Shown: positions 13,028 through 22,553 of the stretch, one piece after another
Layout: each line of letters opens with the position of its first letter
Numbering within the stretch: position 1 is the stretch's first letter
Source of the DNA: Owenia fusiformis
Taxonomy: Eukaryota > Annelida > Polychaeta > Sabellida > Oweniidae
Direction: 5' to 3'
Assembly (NCBI GenBank): GCA_903813345.2
Contig: CAIIXF020000010.1
Span: forward strand, 33,161,425-33,225,424
Length of the DNA: 64,000 nucleotides
Notes under the pieces: generated by a model
Seen by the model: the letters and a program-made list of their open reading frames with translations, nothing else
Database searches by the model: none
Told to the model about the DNA's origin: nothing
Translations under genes and position numbers: made by a program

Positions 13028-14318
13028 CTGGGTTCTCCCCAGAATCTAATTGCATGGCGCTCCCCCCTGCTCACTCGTTTTCCCCGCCCTGTTCCCCCAG
13101 CTTGCTTCGCCCGCCCTGCTTAGCGCCCCGCTACTTCAAAACTTACGTACATTATTTTATTCTCCTGGATATTCGACGAAATCACATAAAATTCAAAAAG
13201 TTTTCAAAAAGTTTTTCCTATTTGCCATTCCGAAGGCCGAATCTTAAATGTCTTCTGATTGGCTCAAAACTCATGATTAGTTACGAAATATCCAATCAAA
13301 TTATCTATTACTAATCGTGCGTCATCGACTTAATCTGCCCCAGGTTTGGTTCAATCACTTGATTACGTATGCGCATGCGCCCAAAACATTCTAACCTATC
13401 AAAATCGTTCATTTGATGCATGTGTTCAGAAAATTAGAAATTAACAGTTGAACCTGGCGCAGATTACCCCTATACTGCAACGCGAAGTGATATGATCACC
13501 GATCATCAAAAGCACCAATTTTGAATAAAACAAACATAAAAAACGACTAAAACTACAATTTGACAATGAAGTATTATTTTTTATAAATAGTTATTATAAT
13601 TGCGAACGAATTAATGTTCAAATCTTGCTTTTGATGGTTGTCATGATAAAGAAGTTTGACTTCCGGTTCTTTATGCGGAAACTCAAAAAAAAAAAAAAAA
13701 AATGGGTAAAATTAAAAAGCCCAAGCGTAAAGGGAATGAATTAACGCTTTCACAGTTCCTTCAAGAAGGAAACCAGATGATGATCATGTTGGTACCCCAG
13801 ACGCCGTCACTGCCATTGATACCCCAACAGAGCAAATTCCAACACCTCAAAATCAATCTATAATAGAGGAAAGATCATTCACACTTGGCCTTGTAAATCC
13901 TTTTACCAACCAAGCAGCTGAAATTGACCAAGACTTATCTAAAGAATAGAATGAAAGTAGAAACAGTGGACAGGGTCCTCAACATTATCATAAATGGACC
14001 AAGGGAAGAGGCAGCATGGGGGAGGTGGTTTGACATGCACCCCAGAAGATGTAGGGACAGAAGACTTTAAGGAAACACAATGAACAATGAACACTCATGA
14101 CACTACAAGCATTGTTAAATAAAAGTTTTTCTAAATGAGATTTGGTGTTTATATACATTTTGTAAGTGAATAGTACCCCTATGGGAGCTGGCGTAGTACA
14201 TTTGACAATGACCAAGGACAAAAACAAAAGTTGGCCCAAAAATCATGCGAGCGAAACGAGCGGCGAAACTTGTTAAAAAATCCACCCCTGCTTTGAAAAA
14301 ATCCTGGGGAGATCACTG
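13028..14318. mobile_element. TIR DNA transposon family X, copy 1 (1,291 bp)
   Basis: The ends read CTGGGTTCTCCCCAGAAT and, on the other strand, CAGTGATCTCCCCAGGAT, giving an ~18-bp imperfect terminal inverted repeat. The 5-bp AAATA is duplicated at 13023-13027 and 14319-14323. The internal sequence is shared with the inverted second copy at 46803-47853. It holds a GC-rich block near one end, an inverted CTGCxCCAGGTT motif at about 13335 and 13455, and a short broken coding stretch. No transposase is seen. A 5-bp duplication and CAG-type ends fit some hAT-like groups, but the superfamily is not settled. Confidence 0.8.
13702..14070 (+). pseudogene. Broken coding stretch carried in transposon X
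   Basis: An A-run is followed by an ATG at 13702 opening MGKIKKPKRKGNELTLSQFL. The frame shifts after about 25 codons. The neighbouring frame then continues with an acidic, Pro/Thr-rich stretch (PDDDHVGTPDAVTAIDTPTE) to a stop near 13949. A further short frame after that reads MKVETVDRVLNIIINGPREE ... GRWFDMHPRRCRDRRL and is also found in copy 2 (47011-47155 on the minus strand). The LTLSQFL start faintly recalls the N-terminus of eIF4B-like proteins, but I do not assign it. A captured host fragment is the best guess. Confidence 0.35.
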
Positions 14319-14671
14319 AAATATGAACAAAATTGCTCCACTACTTTTTGACTTACAGTAAAAAATGTTAAATAACACACATAAAAATGGCGGCCATTTT
14401 TCAAAATGGCCACCTACTACCAAAAATGTCATTAGACATTGTGCCATGCTTAAAGTATTCACATACCAAATATGAACAAAATCGCTCCACTACTTTTCAA
14501 GTTAAAGCAAAAATCGTAAAATGATGTGCAAAGGCGGCCATTTTTCAAGATGGATTTCTTCTGTATTTACATTTCTAGCTTAATCAATGTCCTATATAAC
14601 TTTTTTACATTAAAAACATATTGCTATTACAAAATATATTGCTTATTTTACAAAACCCTCTTTAATATTCA

Positions 14672-14885
14672 GCCCCAACTGCTCTCTGCAACATTTTGTA
14701 TACACAACACACTGTGTAGTATTACTAACACTGCATTCAGGAAAGAATGATTCTCTGGCAGCAACAGTTAATATTTAGCATCACCTGCTATCTGCAACAT
14801 TTTTATACACAACACACTGTGTAGTATGAATAATATTGTATTAAGAATACAGTATAATCATCTCTAGTGGCAACACACTGCCTCA
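14672..14885. repeat. Two-copy ~110-bp tandem repeat
   Basis: The segment with GCAACATTTTGTATACACAA and CACACTGTGTAGTAT occurs at about 14688-14725 and again at about 14797-14830. It is degenerate and non-coding, and lies between the satellite and the primer site of element 1. Confidence 0.5.
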
Positions 14886-15086
14886 ATATGACACATTTTA
14901 TTTGGTGATTTTCCTTCTCCTTCCAAAATGTCAATTTCACACTCTATTACTTGAGATTTCCACATAAATTACGTTGTGAATTCCCTCCCTGCTATCATGG
15001 AACGTAAGCGTCTGTTGAAGAATGTTGAATATTACATCAGATGTCCCCTGTTACCCTTGTCACTAGTTCCAATAGGCTGTAGTTAA

Positions 15087-15098
15087 CATCTGACACCA
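15087..15098 (-). other. Primer-binding site (tRNA-Leu type) of element 1
   Basis: The minus strand reads TGGTGTCAGATG one base after the ...GGCCACA end of the 5' LTR. TGGTGTCAG is complementary to the 3' end of eukaryotic leucine tRNAs (...CTGACACCA). The same signature occurs at 48161-48171 and, altered, at 57511-57525. Confidence 0.75.
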
Positions 15099-15099
15099 C

Positions 15100-17237
15100 T
15101 GTGGCCAAGTGCTGTTTGTAGTAGGTCGTATATACACAGATAACATACTGTAAGTAATTGTTGTTGATGACGTATTTTATTACAACTGTGACATGTACAT
15201 GGATACTAACGTGTTACAAAACAAGGGCAACAGGATTGATCCTGCAAATACAGAAACAAAGTATTATATGAAAACCCAGTAAATCCAAGTAATAGTACGA
15301 ATCATTAATGCTTGTCTTACTTACCATGCTTACTCAAACAATTGTGCACTATGCTCTGATTAGAACATTACCGTATTAAAATGTCCATAAAATCTACTAA
15401 AACGCCATGTATAAAGGAAAATATACAAATGTATAATTTACCCATAGAAGATCAAACAAATGCAGTAATCCAACCTAGTTGACCATAGTAGACACCTGTC
15501 CACTCCGTGCACTGTTTGTCTTCCCTAAAACATACATGGAATAATGGTAAGTATGTACAAATGCCCATACCTTAATGGCAATCAATTAACCTGTACACCT
15601 AGCATGGATAACAAAAGTTAACAAACCTAGGTCATACACTTCATAGATTGATTTGTACTAAAACTGACACAATTATGAAATAAAAACATAAATCTTGTAC
15701 ACTTTACCTTGTTATAAAATGACATATAGAATACCTACTAAATGTGATATTCTATGAAATGGAAAGAGTATATAAATGACCATCTACATGTACATACCAA
15801 GTAAGTGCTATACTATACTTACACTATCCCGGGGGTTCACTGTATATAAAACTCGACGGGGGTCCTAGGCTGAAGCCTCAAATATCAATATGTTCCCATA
15901 CCAATCTGTCAAATTTCAATATGTTCCCATACCAACCAAAATGACGCCCAAAGGCCATACCAAATGTCCAAATATAGAACCAATGCCATACCAAATGTCC
16001 AAATATAGGACCAATGCCATACCAAATGCCCAATTATGGGACCAATGCCATACCAAATGTCAAAATGTAGGACCAATGCCATACCAAATGTCCAAATATG
16101 GGACCAATGCCATACCTTAATTCAAAGTATATGAAATATAGGATCAATGTCATACAAATTTGGAACTACTGGACCAATGCCATACCACGAATGTTAGGTA
16201 ACGTATCTACAACGACCATTCTCATACCAGAAGAGCAAAAGTCCGACCATTGCCATACCTCAGAAGTCAGAAATTTCCGGGCATTCCCATACCAAATCCT
16301 AAAATATGGTTCCATTGCCATACCAAACGTTGAAAAAGGTACCCCACATGCGCCGAGGATCCCCATCAAGGTTTATATATAGTGAACCCCCGGGGTACAC
16401 TATACAGTTACCAATGGTGTAAGTTTCTGACCAAATGTGCTATGTTCACAAGTATGGACCCTCAGAACATCATAACACTCATAACTCTGGACGAAATCTT
16501 ACTCTAGTATGGATCCCTAGACTGGATGTAGCCTTAACTCTAGTACAGATCCCTAAAACATCAATTACAAATATTCTCACCAGTATGGAAACTATACATT
16601 AATCCACATAAAATCCATACAAACATCATAACGTATGACCTGAATCACCCAGATTGCATTGAAATAGTATATTACACTTGAAAATCGATATAAAATGATA
16701 GGGGTTATGTAATGTGAACTTATTCATCATTCAACATGTCCAAGGACATATGAGAAATGAGCTTGAGATAAACTCATTCGAAATAGCATATAAAAAGTAC
16801 ACAAATATATAGTGGATATAATAACATGCGAGAAATAGACACAAAAATGTCATCCTATGCTAGTTATGTAAAGATATTCACATTTTTCAAAAATAAAAGT
16901 GATATGTGCGAACGAAAATGCAGACTCCGCACCGGAAATAGATCATTTGAACATGAATTCGCACAGAAATATAGTTTCCTCCAGTAATAAAACAATACCT
17001 TAGCCTTGATAAGATACTTTGTCATAAATCTTACAATATGTTGAGGCAAATGGGTGTAATAAAGATGTAGAAAATGGGTCACATACATCACCTTTCAAAC
17101 ATTTGACATTTTGTTACAACGATTGCAGCGCCACCAGCGTTCTTCTTGAGAACTAAAACTGGGGACCTTTCATTATTACGTATTAAAGCTAGGGACCTGT
17201 TACGTTACATAGCACTGTGGCATGTCACTTTGCCACA
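15100..17237 (-). repeat. 5' LTR of element 1
   Basis: It is a direct repeat of 4772-6784, with matching ends next to the primer site. It carries a private 568-bp MITE at 15828-16395. Without this it is about 1.56 kb. Confidence 0.85.
15828..16395. mobile_element. 568-bp MITE with 8-bp target duplication and internal ~30-bp repeats
   Basis: The ends are inverted copies of CCCGGGGGTTCACTRTATAT. TACACTAT is duplicated at 15820-15827 and 16396-16403. The matching position in the other LTR (about 5948-5970) is an empty site, proving insertion. The interior is a degenerate tandem array of a ~30-bp unit resembling ACCAATGCCATACCAAATGT (about 15890-16330), which gives an illusory Met/Pro/Tyr-rich frame. 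The 8-bp duplication suggests mobilisation by a hAT- or P-type transposase. Confidence 0.85.
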
Positions 17238-17272
17238 TATAAGATAATGAGGGAAATACTTGTATTTAGGTC

Positions 17273-18238
17273 GGGTTTGTGTAAAAAACCGGGTGACCGG
17301 GTAACCGGGTAACCGGGTGACCGGGTACTTAACGTTCCTAGCAGGGTTAGGATTTTTTTATTTATAACGTTGGATCTGGACGATACATGTACGTTATTTT
17401 CGACGTCACGTTTTGAGGTTATTACACATCTTAAGAACGTTTTGACAACGTTAACTTTTAACGTTAAAATAACGTCGGTAATGAACCGATTTAGTGAGAA
17501 CATATTGACGTCTTTGTAACGTTTCCTTAACTCACAAATATTTTGGAGCCATTTCCACAATGTTGAAATTCAATCATCCATCGACGTTTTGCTGAATATT
17601 TAAATAACGTCAGATCAATACGGTCCATGAACGTCATTATTGACGTCACGTTTTGAGGTTATTTCAAATCGAAGAATCGAAAAAATTTTAACGTTAACAA
17701 TACGTCGGAAATGAACCGACTAAGTGAGAACACAAAGTTTTTGTCATGTTTTTTTCCACCAACAAATATTTTGATATTAAAAGCCTGTTTTTGACAACGT
17801 TGAATTTTAACGTTTGAGTTACGTCACATATGGACCATTGTAGTAAAAAATCAAACGTTCCTGTTTGTTATGTTTTCAACACAAACGAACTTTACGGACA
17901 CGTTGCAACAACGTTCTTTTTATACCATCAATAGAGGTCTCAAGTTTACGTAGCCTCGATGTGTAAAGAACGAAAATGTGCAACGTCTTCTAGGAACTTA
18001 TATGCTACTTATGAGCAACGTGACATGGACGTCATTGGTTGCTGGATCGATTATTTTAAAAAGTGCTCTGTCTCGTATAGGGTAAAAATATCGAACACTC
18101 AATTCGCTACTACATGTATATATCGGGGGGAAATGTGGAACTTTGAAAGTTGTTAACCCTGCTTGAAAGGTTAGGTGCCCGGTGGACCGGTTACCCGATC
18201 ACCCGGTCACCCGGTCACCCGGTTTTCTACACAAACCC
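17273..18238. mobile_element. Mutator-like non-autonomous element with 9-bp target duplication
   Basis: ATTTAGGTC is duplicated at 17264-17272 and 18239-18247. The termini are inverted repeats of ~60 bp starting GGGTTTGTGTAAAAAACCGG and containing iterated ACCGGGTGACCGGGTA units. A 9-bp duplication is characteristic of Mutator-like elements. Internally, blocks resembling GACGTCACGTTTTGAGGTTAT occur twice (about 17400 and 17643), and AACGTT-type motifs are strikingly common. No transposase frame was seen. Confidence 0.8.
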
Positions 18239-18512
18239 ATTTAGGTCACCATATGAATCAATGGCAGAGTAGGACCATAATTTGATAGGTAAGGACCTCC
18301 TACCCTTTTACACCGGCTGATTCAAAAGATCCAGTAAGTATGATATGAGACGGTAGTTGTGACAAAGGTGACTCATAGAAGTGAATTATCTTTTGAAATT
18401 CAAATTTTTGTATCAAAACCTAATACTTACAAATGTTACCGATAAACTTTTTCGATAGTTACCAGGCCGATAGGGAGATGACAGTAGTGGTTCATTTTTA
18501 TATTTATTCATA

Positions 18513-19318
18513 CAGGGTGACGCAAAAATGCCACCCACCCACAATGTTGTATAACTTTTTGTCTGCATATTCCTCATCCTCCTAAGCAGGTATCCAGAAT
18601 CCTTACCTCCTTCTCCCCCCTGCTATAACCAATTTGGAAGCCCTGTGATCGGAGGAATCATATTCCTTGGCACATTAAAACAAGGCATCGACATGACAAA
18701 ATGTCACTACCTGCAAATGGTTACAAAGGTTTTACAATTGTTACTAATGAAGGTCAACCAAAGGTCAAATCTAAGGTCAGATTTGATTTTTTTCTAAACA
18801 CTTTTAGACATTCAATATGTTGCTATGGTAACAGATATTGAGAAATGTGTTGGAATTCATAAAATGCTTATATATATTTACAGTAAAAATGTGAAGTCAG
18901 TCTTAACCGAACGCCGACTGCCGAACACAAACCGCAGAACCCCAAACATAGTCCACAAAAAGTTGAAGAATATAACAAGATGTCAACGCGGTGGCATAAC
19001 TAGACTCATTAGAGCAACTCCATAATTAGTTTCAGAAAATACAAGCAAAAATCTTTATTATTTAAAAAAATAGTGTTACACAAGGTGGGTGGCATTTTTC
19101 ATGTAGAATCCAGGTGTGCTTGCAGAGGAATACTACAGTAGACGACGTTGAGAGCCAATCTTGTAGCTCTCATAAAAGTTTATCTAGTTGAACTAGTCAT
19201 CTGAAACGACTTATTGAGTTGCTAAATCTACTTCAAATGTGTTTAAGAACAAGTCAGAATTTATGCAGACAAAAAAATTCTGGAACATCATGGGGTTGAC
19301 ATATTTTATGTCACCTTG
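18513..19318 (+). mobile_element. Decayed mariner-like element
   Basis: The element is flanked by TA on both sides and has ends CAGGGTGACGCAAAA and, in reverse complement, CAAGGTGACATAAAA, close to the CAGGGTGTCCCAAAA-type ends of mariner transposons. A second inverted pair lies just inside (AAAAATGCCACCCACC at about 18524 against GGTGGGTGGCATTTTT at 19084-19099). A 66-codon frame at 18825-19025 contains VLTERRLPNTNRRTPN, basic and possibly part of the DNA-binding region of a mariner transposase. The rest of the transposase is missing. Confidence 0.6.
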
Positions 19319-19320
19319 TA

Positions 19321-21323
19321 TTTGAGAATCCATTGCATTGGAATTCTATATTTATTCATACCTGAGAATCTATTCCATTGAAACACACAACTACTGCCAT
19401 CTGTCTGCAGCTTTGAATATTCTAAAATCTAAATTGTATATGCTACCAGGGAAGGTAAAGTTTTAATTGGTGTAGAAGATTTAAGAAACATTCGTTGCAG
19501 CCTGATTTAACGTAAAAATCTCTATTAAATTTATTTTAGGATCTACCGAATATAATTTAATATCACCACTGACAGTCATCTTGATTCTCAAGGTATTAGT
19601 TGCTCCAACTTCACCTTGATATATCTAGTGTAGTGTTCCATTCCTTAAGTAAACAAAACAAAATGCTTATGAGCATGGTGTGCTCACAGCAAAGACGATT
19701 ACGTAAGACAAACAGATCACTTCAATAGGTTCTTTCAATAGACATTCATTAAGGGCCATAAAATTGTCTTTATAAGTGTGGTTACTTGTGAAATGAATAT
19801 TTGAACAAATTTGATTGGCACCGTGGTCAAACACACGGGGAATGAGCCACCACACAGTAATGAGACAGAAAAATCAGCTATTTGTTCCAAGGGGTGTTAT
19901 AACCACTTGGAATTCGAAGATGACTGACAGTAAGACTACAATATAAGCCATAGCGGTTTTAACTTTACACGGTGCCTTTAACTAGCAGTAAGTCAACAAA
20001 ACCTGAAACATTATCTAAGATTGTATAAGTGAACGAATCTCACGTTAATGTACTTAAAAAGTCGATATTGCAAAGGATCGGGTATAGTATGGCAAGTGAT
20101 TTATGACAGTCATATATTTCACCATGAGTACTTTCTGGCCATAAATACATTGTTTTTATCATAACAATATGTTTTCTTTAAAGTGAAGGCCCTCTGATAA
20201 TAAAAATGTCGATCGAAATATCTCTCAAAAAGTATTGATTAGGACCCCACTTTGTCACTCACACACTTTGAGGATCGTGTCTTTCTCAATTGAAATAAAC
20301 TAAAAGTTTCTTCTACACTATGTTGACAACTTCAAAAATGGGGATGGCTATTGAAATGCGATAACATTAAAACTCAAAAGTTAAAAAACACATATTCCAT
20401 GTTATTTTCCCAAAGGGAAAACTCATGCTATCCATTGTTTTAAGCATAATTTTGTTCATCGAAAATTAATATCTTCAAAAGAAGAATGGTAATGACCCCT
20501 TGTTAAATGATCTTTTCATTCAATAAAAATCAGAAAAAGAAGATACTTCTTTTGAGTAAATCGGTTCATATTTATAATTTTTGAGTTATTCGATTGATAT
20601 TTTTTATTATACTTGAGAATTGTCATATTGTGTTAACGAGAAATGACATATTCAAATTGAAAAATTAGTCCTGGTATATGACCTTGTAAAATCACTTGCT
20701 ATACTATACCTGGTTCTTTATTGTTTATATTTGTTTTTTTTAATCAAAACATATTTTTTCAATGGCCTTATGATTATCAACTTTAAAAACCAGAGATACC
20801 TCATTAATAAAACTGTTTACGAGATTGGTGTCATTTCCTTATCAATTAAACTATTGTGTTTGTTTTATGCACTTTATCGCCGTATTTGTTTGGCAAAAGA
20901 CATATCGAAAGTTCATTAATCATGCTACTAGGAGTGCATTATCATTTCAACTTAGAATCGTATTGAAATAAATTAAGCTGCATGTCAAGGTGAATGCATA
21001 TACGTACTGATTATGTTACGTGTTTTACAAGATATCTCACATACCCTTAGGGTTAGAGCCTAGCATATGTTCAAACGAAGCTTTCATTTTAAAAAGAGCA
21101 ATCAAATTATTCGGAAGCGTATTTTAATCGGATAATTTTTAGAAATTGTAAGATACAAAGCACATTCCGAATTATTAGACAACGTACCTTCGTGTATATT
21201 GATAGATCAGGTAAGAAGGGCGAGTTTTTTTTATAATACTTTAGATCTACTATCGCAAATATTAAAATTCCGGGAAATAATAAAATTCGAAATATATACA
21301 TAAAAGAAATTCTTACACTATAA
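19321..21323. other. Intergenic, no gene seen
   Basis: This is AT-rich sequence without a convincing frame, RNA gene or repeat structure. Confidence 0.4.
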
Positions 21324-21463
21324 TGCCTTGGTCACATTTCCTCCTATTTTCACTACGGCGCCCGGCCGATTGAGTATTTTGTTCGAAATTGAATACAATA
21401 TTGAACAAAACACTCAATCGGCCGGGCGCCGGCCGATGGATCGGAGCCTATGTGACCCAGGCA
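21324..21463. mobile_element. 140-bp hairpin MITE with TAA target duplication
   Basis: Outer inverted ends are TGCCTTGGTCACAT and ATGTGACCCAGGCA. An inner pair of ~25-bp arms (CGGCGCCCGGCCGATTGAGT and its reverse) closes on an AT-rich loop with GTATTTTGTTC/GAACAAAAC. TAA flanks both sides (21321-21323 and 21464-21466), as expected of PIF/Harbinger-type MITEs. The GC-rich arms stand out in AT-rich surroundings. Confidence 0.75.
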
Positions 21464-21466
21464 TAA

Positions 21467-22553
21467 GTAAATTATCAATATATCTTTTGTTGGATAACCT
21501 TTGGTGATGTAAGGCTTCAGCTATATTTTTTCCATGGTCATCACCCGTAGTCAATGAAGATTCCAAAAGTATAGCATCGTCATGGATTATATTTATTAAT
21601 CTGCTTCAATAGTTAGATTTTCTGATTTCCAAATCAGTTTCAAAAGCATAGATTATGGTCCCGGGGTCGAATTTGAAAATGTGAGATTTTGGAAGACTTT
21701 TCCATAGGTCCCTTTTTGATTTTACTCGCATTTTCCAAAATTAACCATTCCGAAAAAAACGAGGCTTATTTTTGGAAAACAAGAATCAAATGTCCATTTT
21801 AGGCCAAACTTTCCAATTTCTTTCAGATCCGCTAGAGTAACTTAAAATTAAAATAATGTATGTTTAAACAAGTCGTTTCGAACTTTATCGAAACCCACTA
21901 GGTTGGCATACACATAGAAAACCAAAATCCAAAGTCCAGTTATCAATAAAAGATTTTCCAAATAAAGACTTTACTTGAAAACTACACAGAAAAAAATCGT
22001 TATTTAAGATTTAAGAATTTATTTCAAGATTCGAGGTGCAGAAATGAATAATCCAAAATGATGAATGTGGAAATGCAGATCACAGAACAATTAACTTAAA
22101 CCTTACCTATTCTCCAATAAAGAAGATCGGGAATGATGAGAACATAATATAATATTAAAGGCCCCGTGGAAGGTATAAATCACCGGCCTACGCGATGTTA
22201 TTAAAATGTGATATGTCAATTTGTTCTTTTTAATTTCAAAAAGTTGAAGGAATTTTATTTTTAAAAATTGTTAACTTATTTCAAATAATTCTTGATTTTA
22301 AAGATAATTATTATTAAGCAATATTTCATATAAATGGATTATGTGTATCCGAATATATAGCAAATAAGAAGATAGATTAAAAACTCACGAGGGAGAATAT
22401 GGGTTAGGAGCATTCTTCTGATTTGGTTATCTTGTACTTCCAGAATCAATTTACATACGTTTAACTACACAGTGACCTGCAGAGGGCGCTATCACAAACA
22501 AGTACTGCACGAACCGATAAATCCCCGGGTATTGTAACGCCCTTGCATAAGAT
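21467..22553. other. 5' flank of the 902-codon gene
   Basis: It contains no coding sequence that I can support. It should hold the promoter and 5' UTR of the downstream gene, but I see no unambiguous TATA or initiator element. Confidence 0.4.

Larger units (their letters stand above)
12740..14555. repeat. ~147-bp satellite, split by a TIR transposon
   Basis: Units resembling AAATATGAACAAAATCGCTC ... GTCATTAGACNNTG ... GCCATGCTTAAAGTATTCAC repeat about every 147 bp. There are roughly two units at about 12740-13027 and two at 14319-14555. The array continues exactly across the inserted element at 13028-14318. Each unit carries inverted AAAATGGC/GCCATTTT blocks that can pair with each other. 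It stands where element 1 should have its gag-RT part. Confidence 0.7.
4772..17237 (-). mobile_element. Complete-ended Ty3/gypsy LTR retrotransposon (element 1), internally deleted
   Basis: Two direct copies of a ~1.5-kb sequence (4772-6784 and 15100-17237) flank a gypsy-type pol relic on the minus strand. Read on the minus strand, each copy begins TGTGGCAAAG and ends CTTGRCCACA, so they have TG...CA ends. A purine-rich tract (AAAGGAGGGGTATG) directly precedes the low-coordinate copy. A tRNA-Leu-type primer site (TGGTGTCAGATG) follows the high-coordinate copy after one base. The whole is flanked by TATA at 4768-4771 and 17238-17241, a 4-bp target duplication. gag, protease and most of RT are absent. 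The place where they should be (12545-15086) holds satellite DNA and a TIR transposon. Each LTR has a private insertion, so the element is old. Confidence 0.85.

Noticed and set aside
13050-13314. Pro/Leu-rich frames (APPCSLVFPALF type) conserved between the two TIR transposon copies
   Set aside because: They lie in a GC-rich subterminal block shared by descent between copies. There is no start context or domain, so conservation reflects the DNA element and not a protein.
15890-16120. 76-codon Met/Pro/Tyr-rich frame
   Set aside because: It arises solely from the ~30-bp tandem array inside the 15828-16395 MITE.
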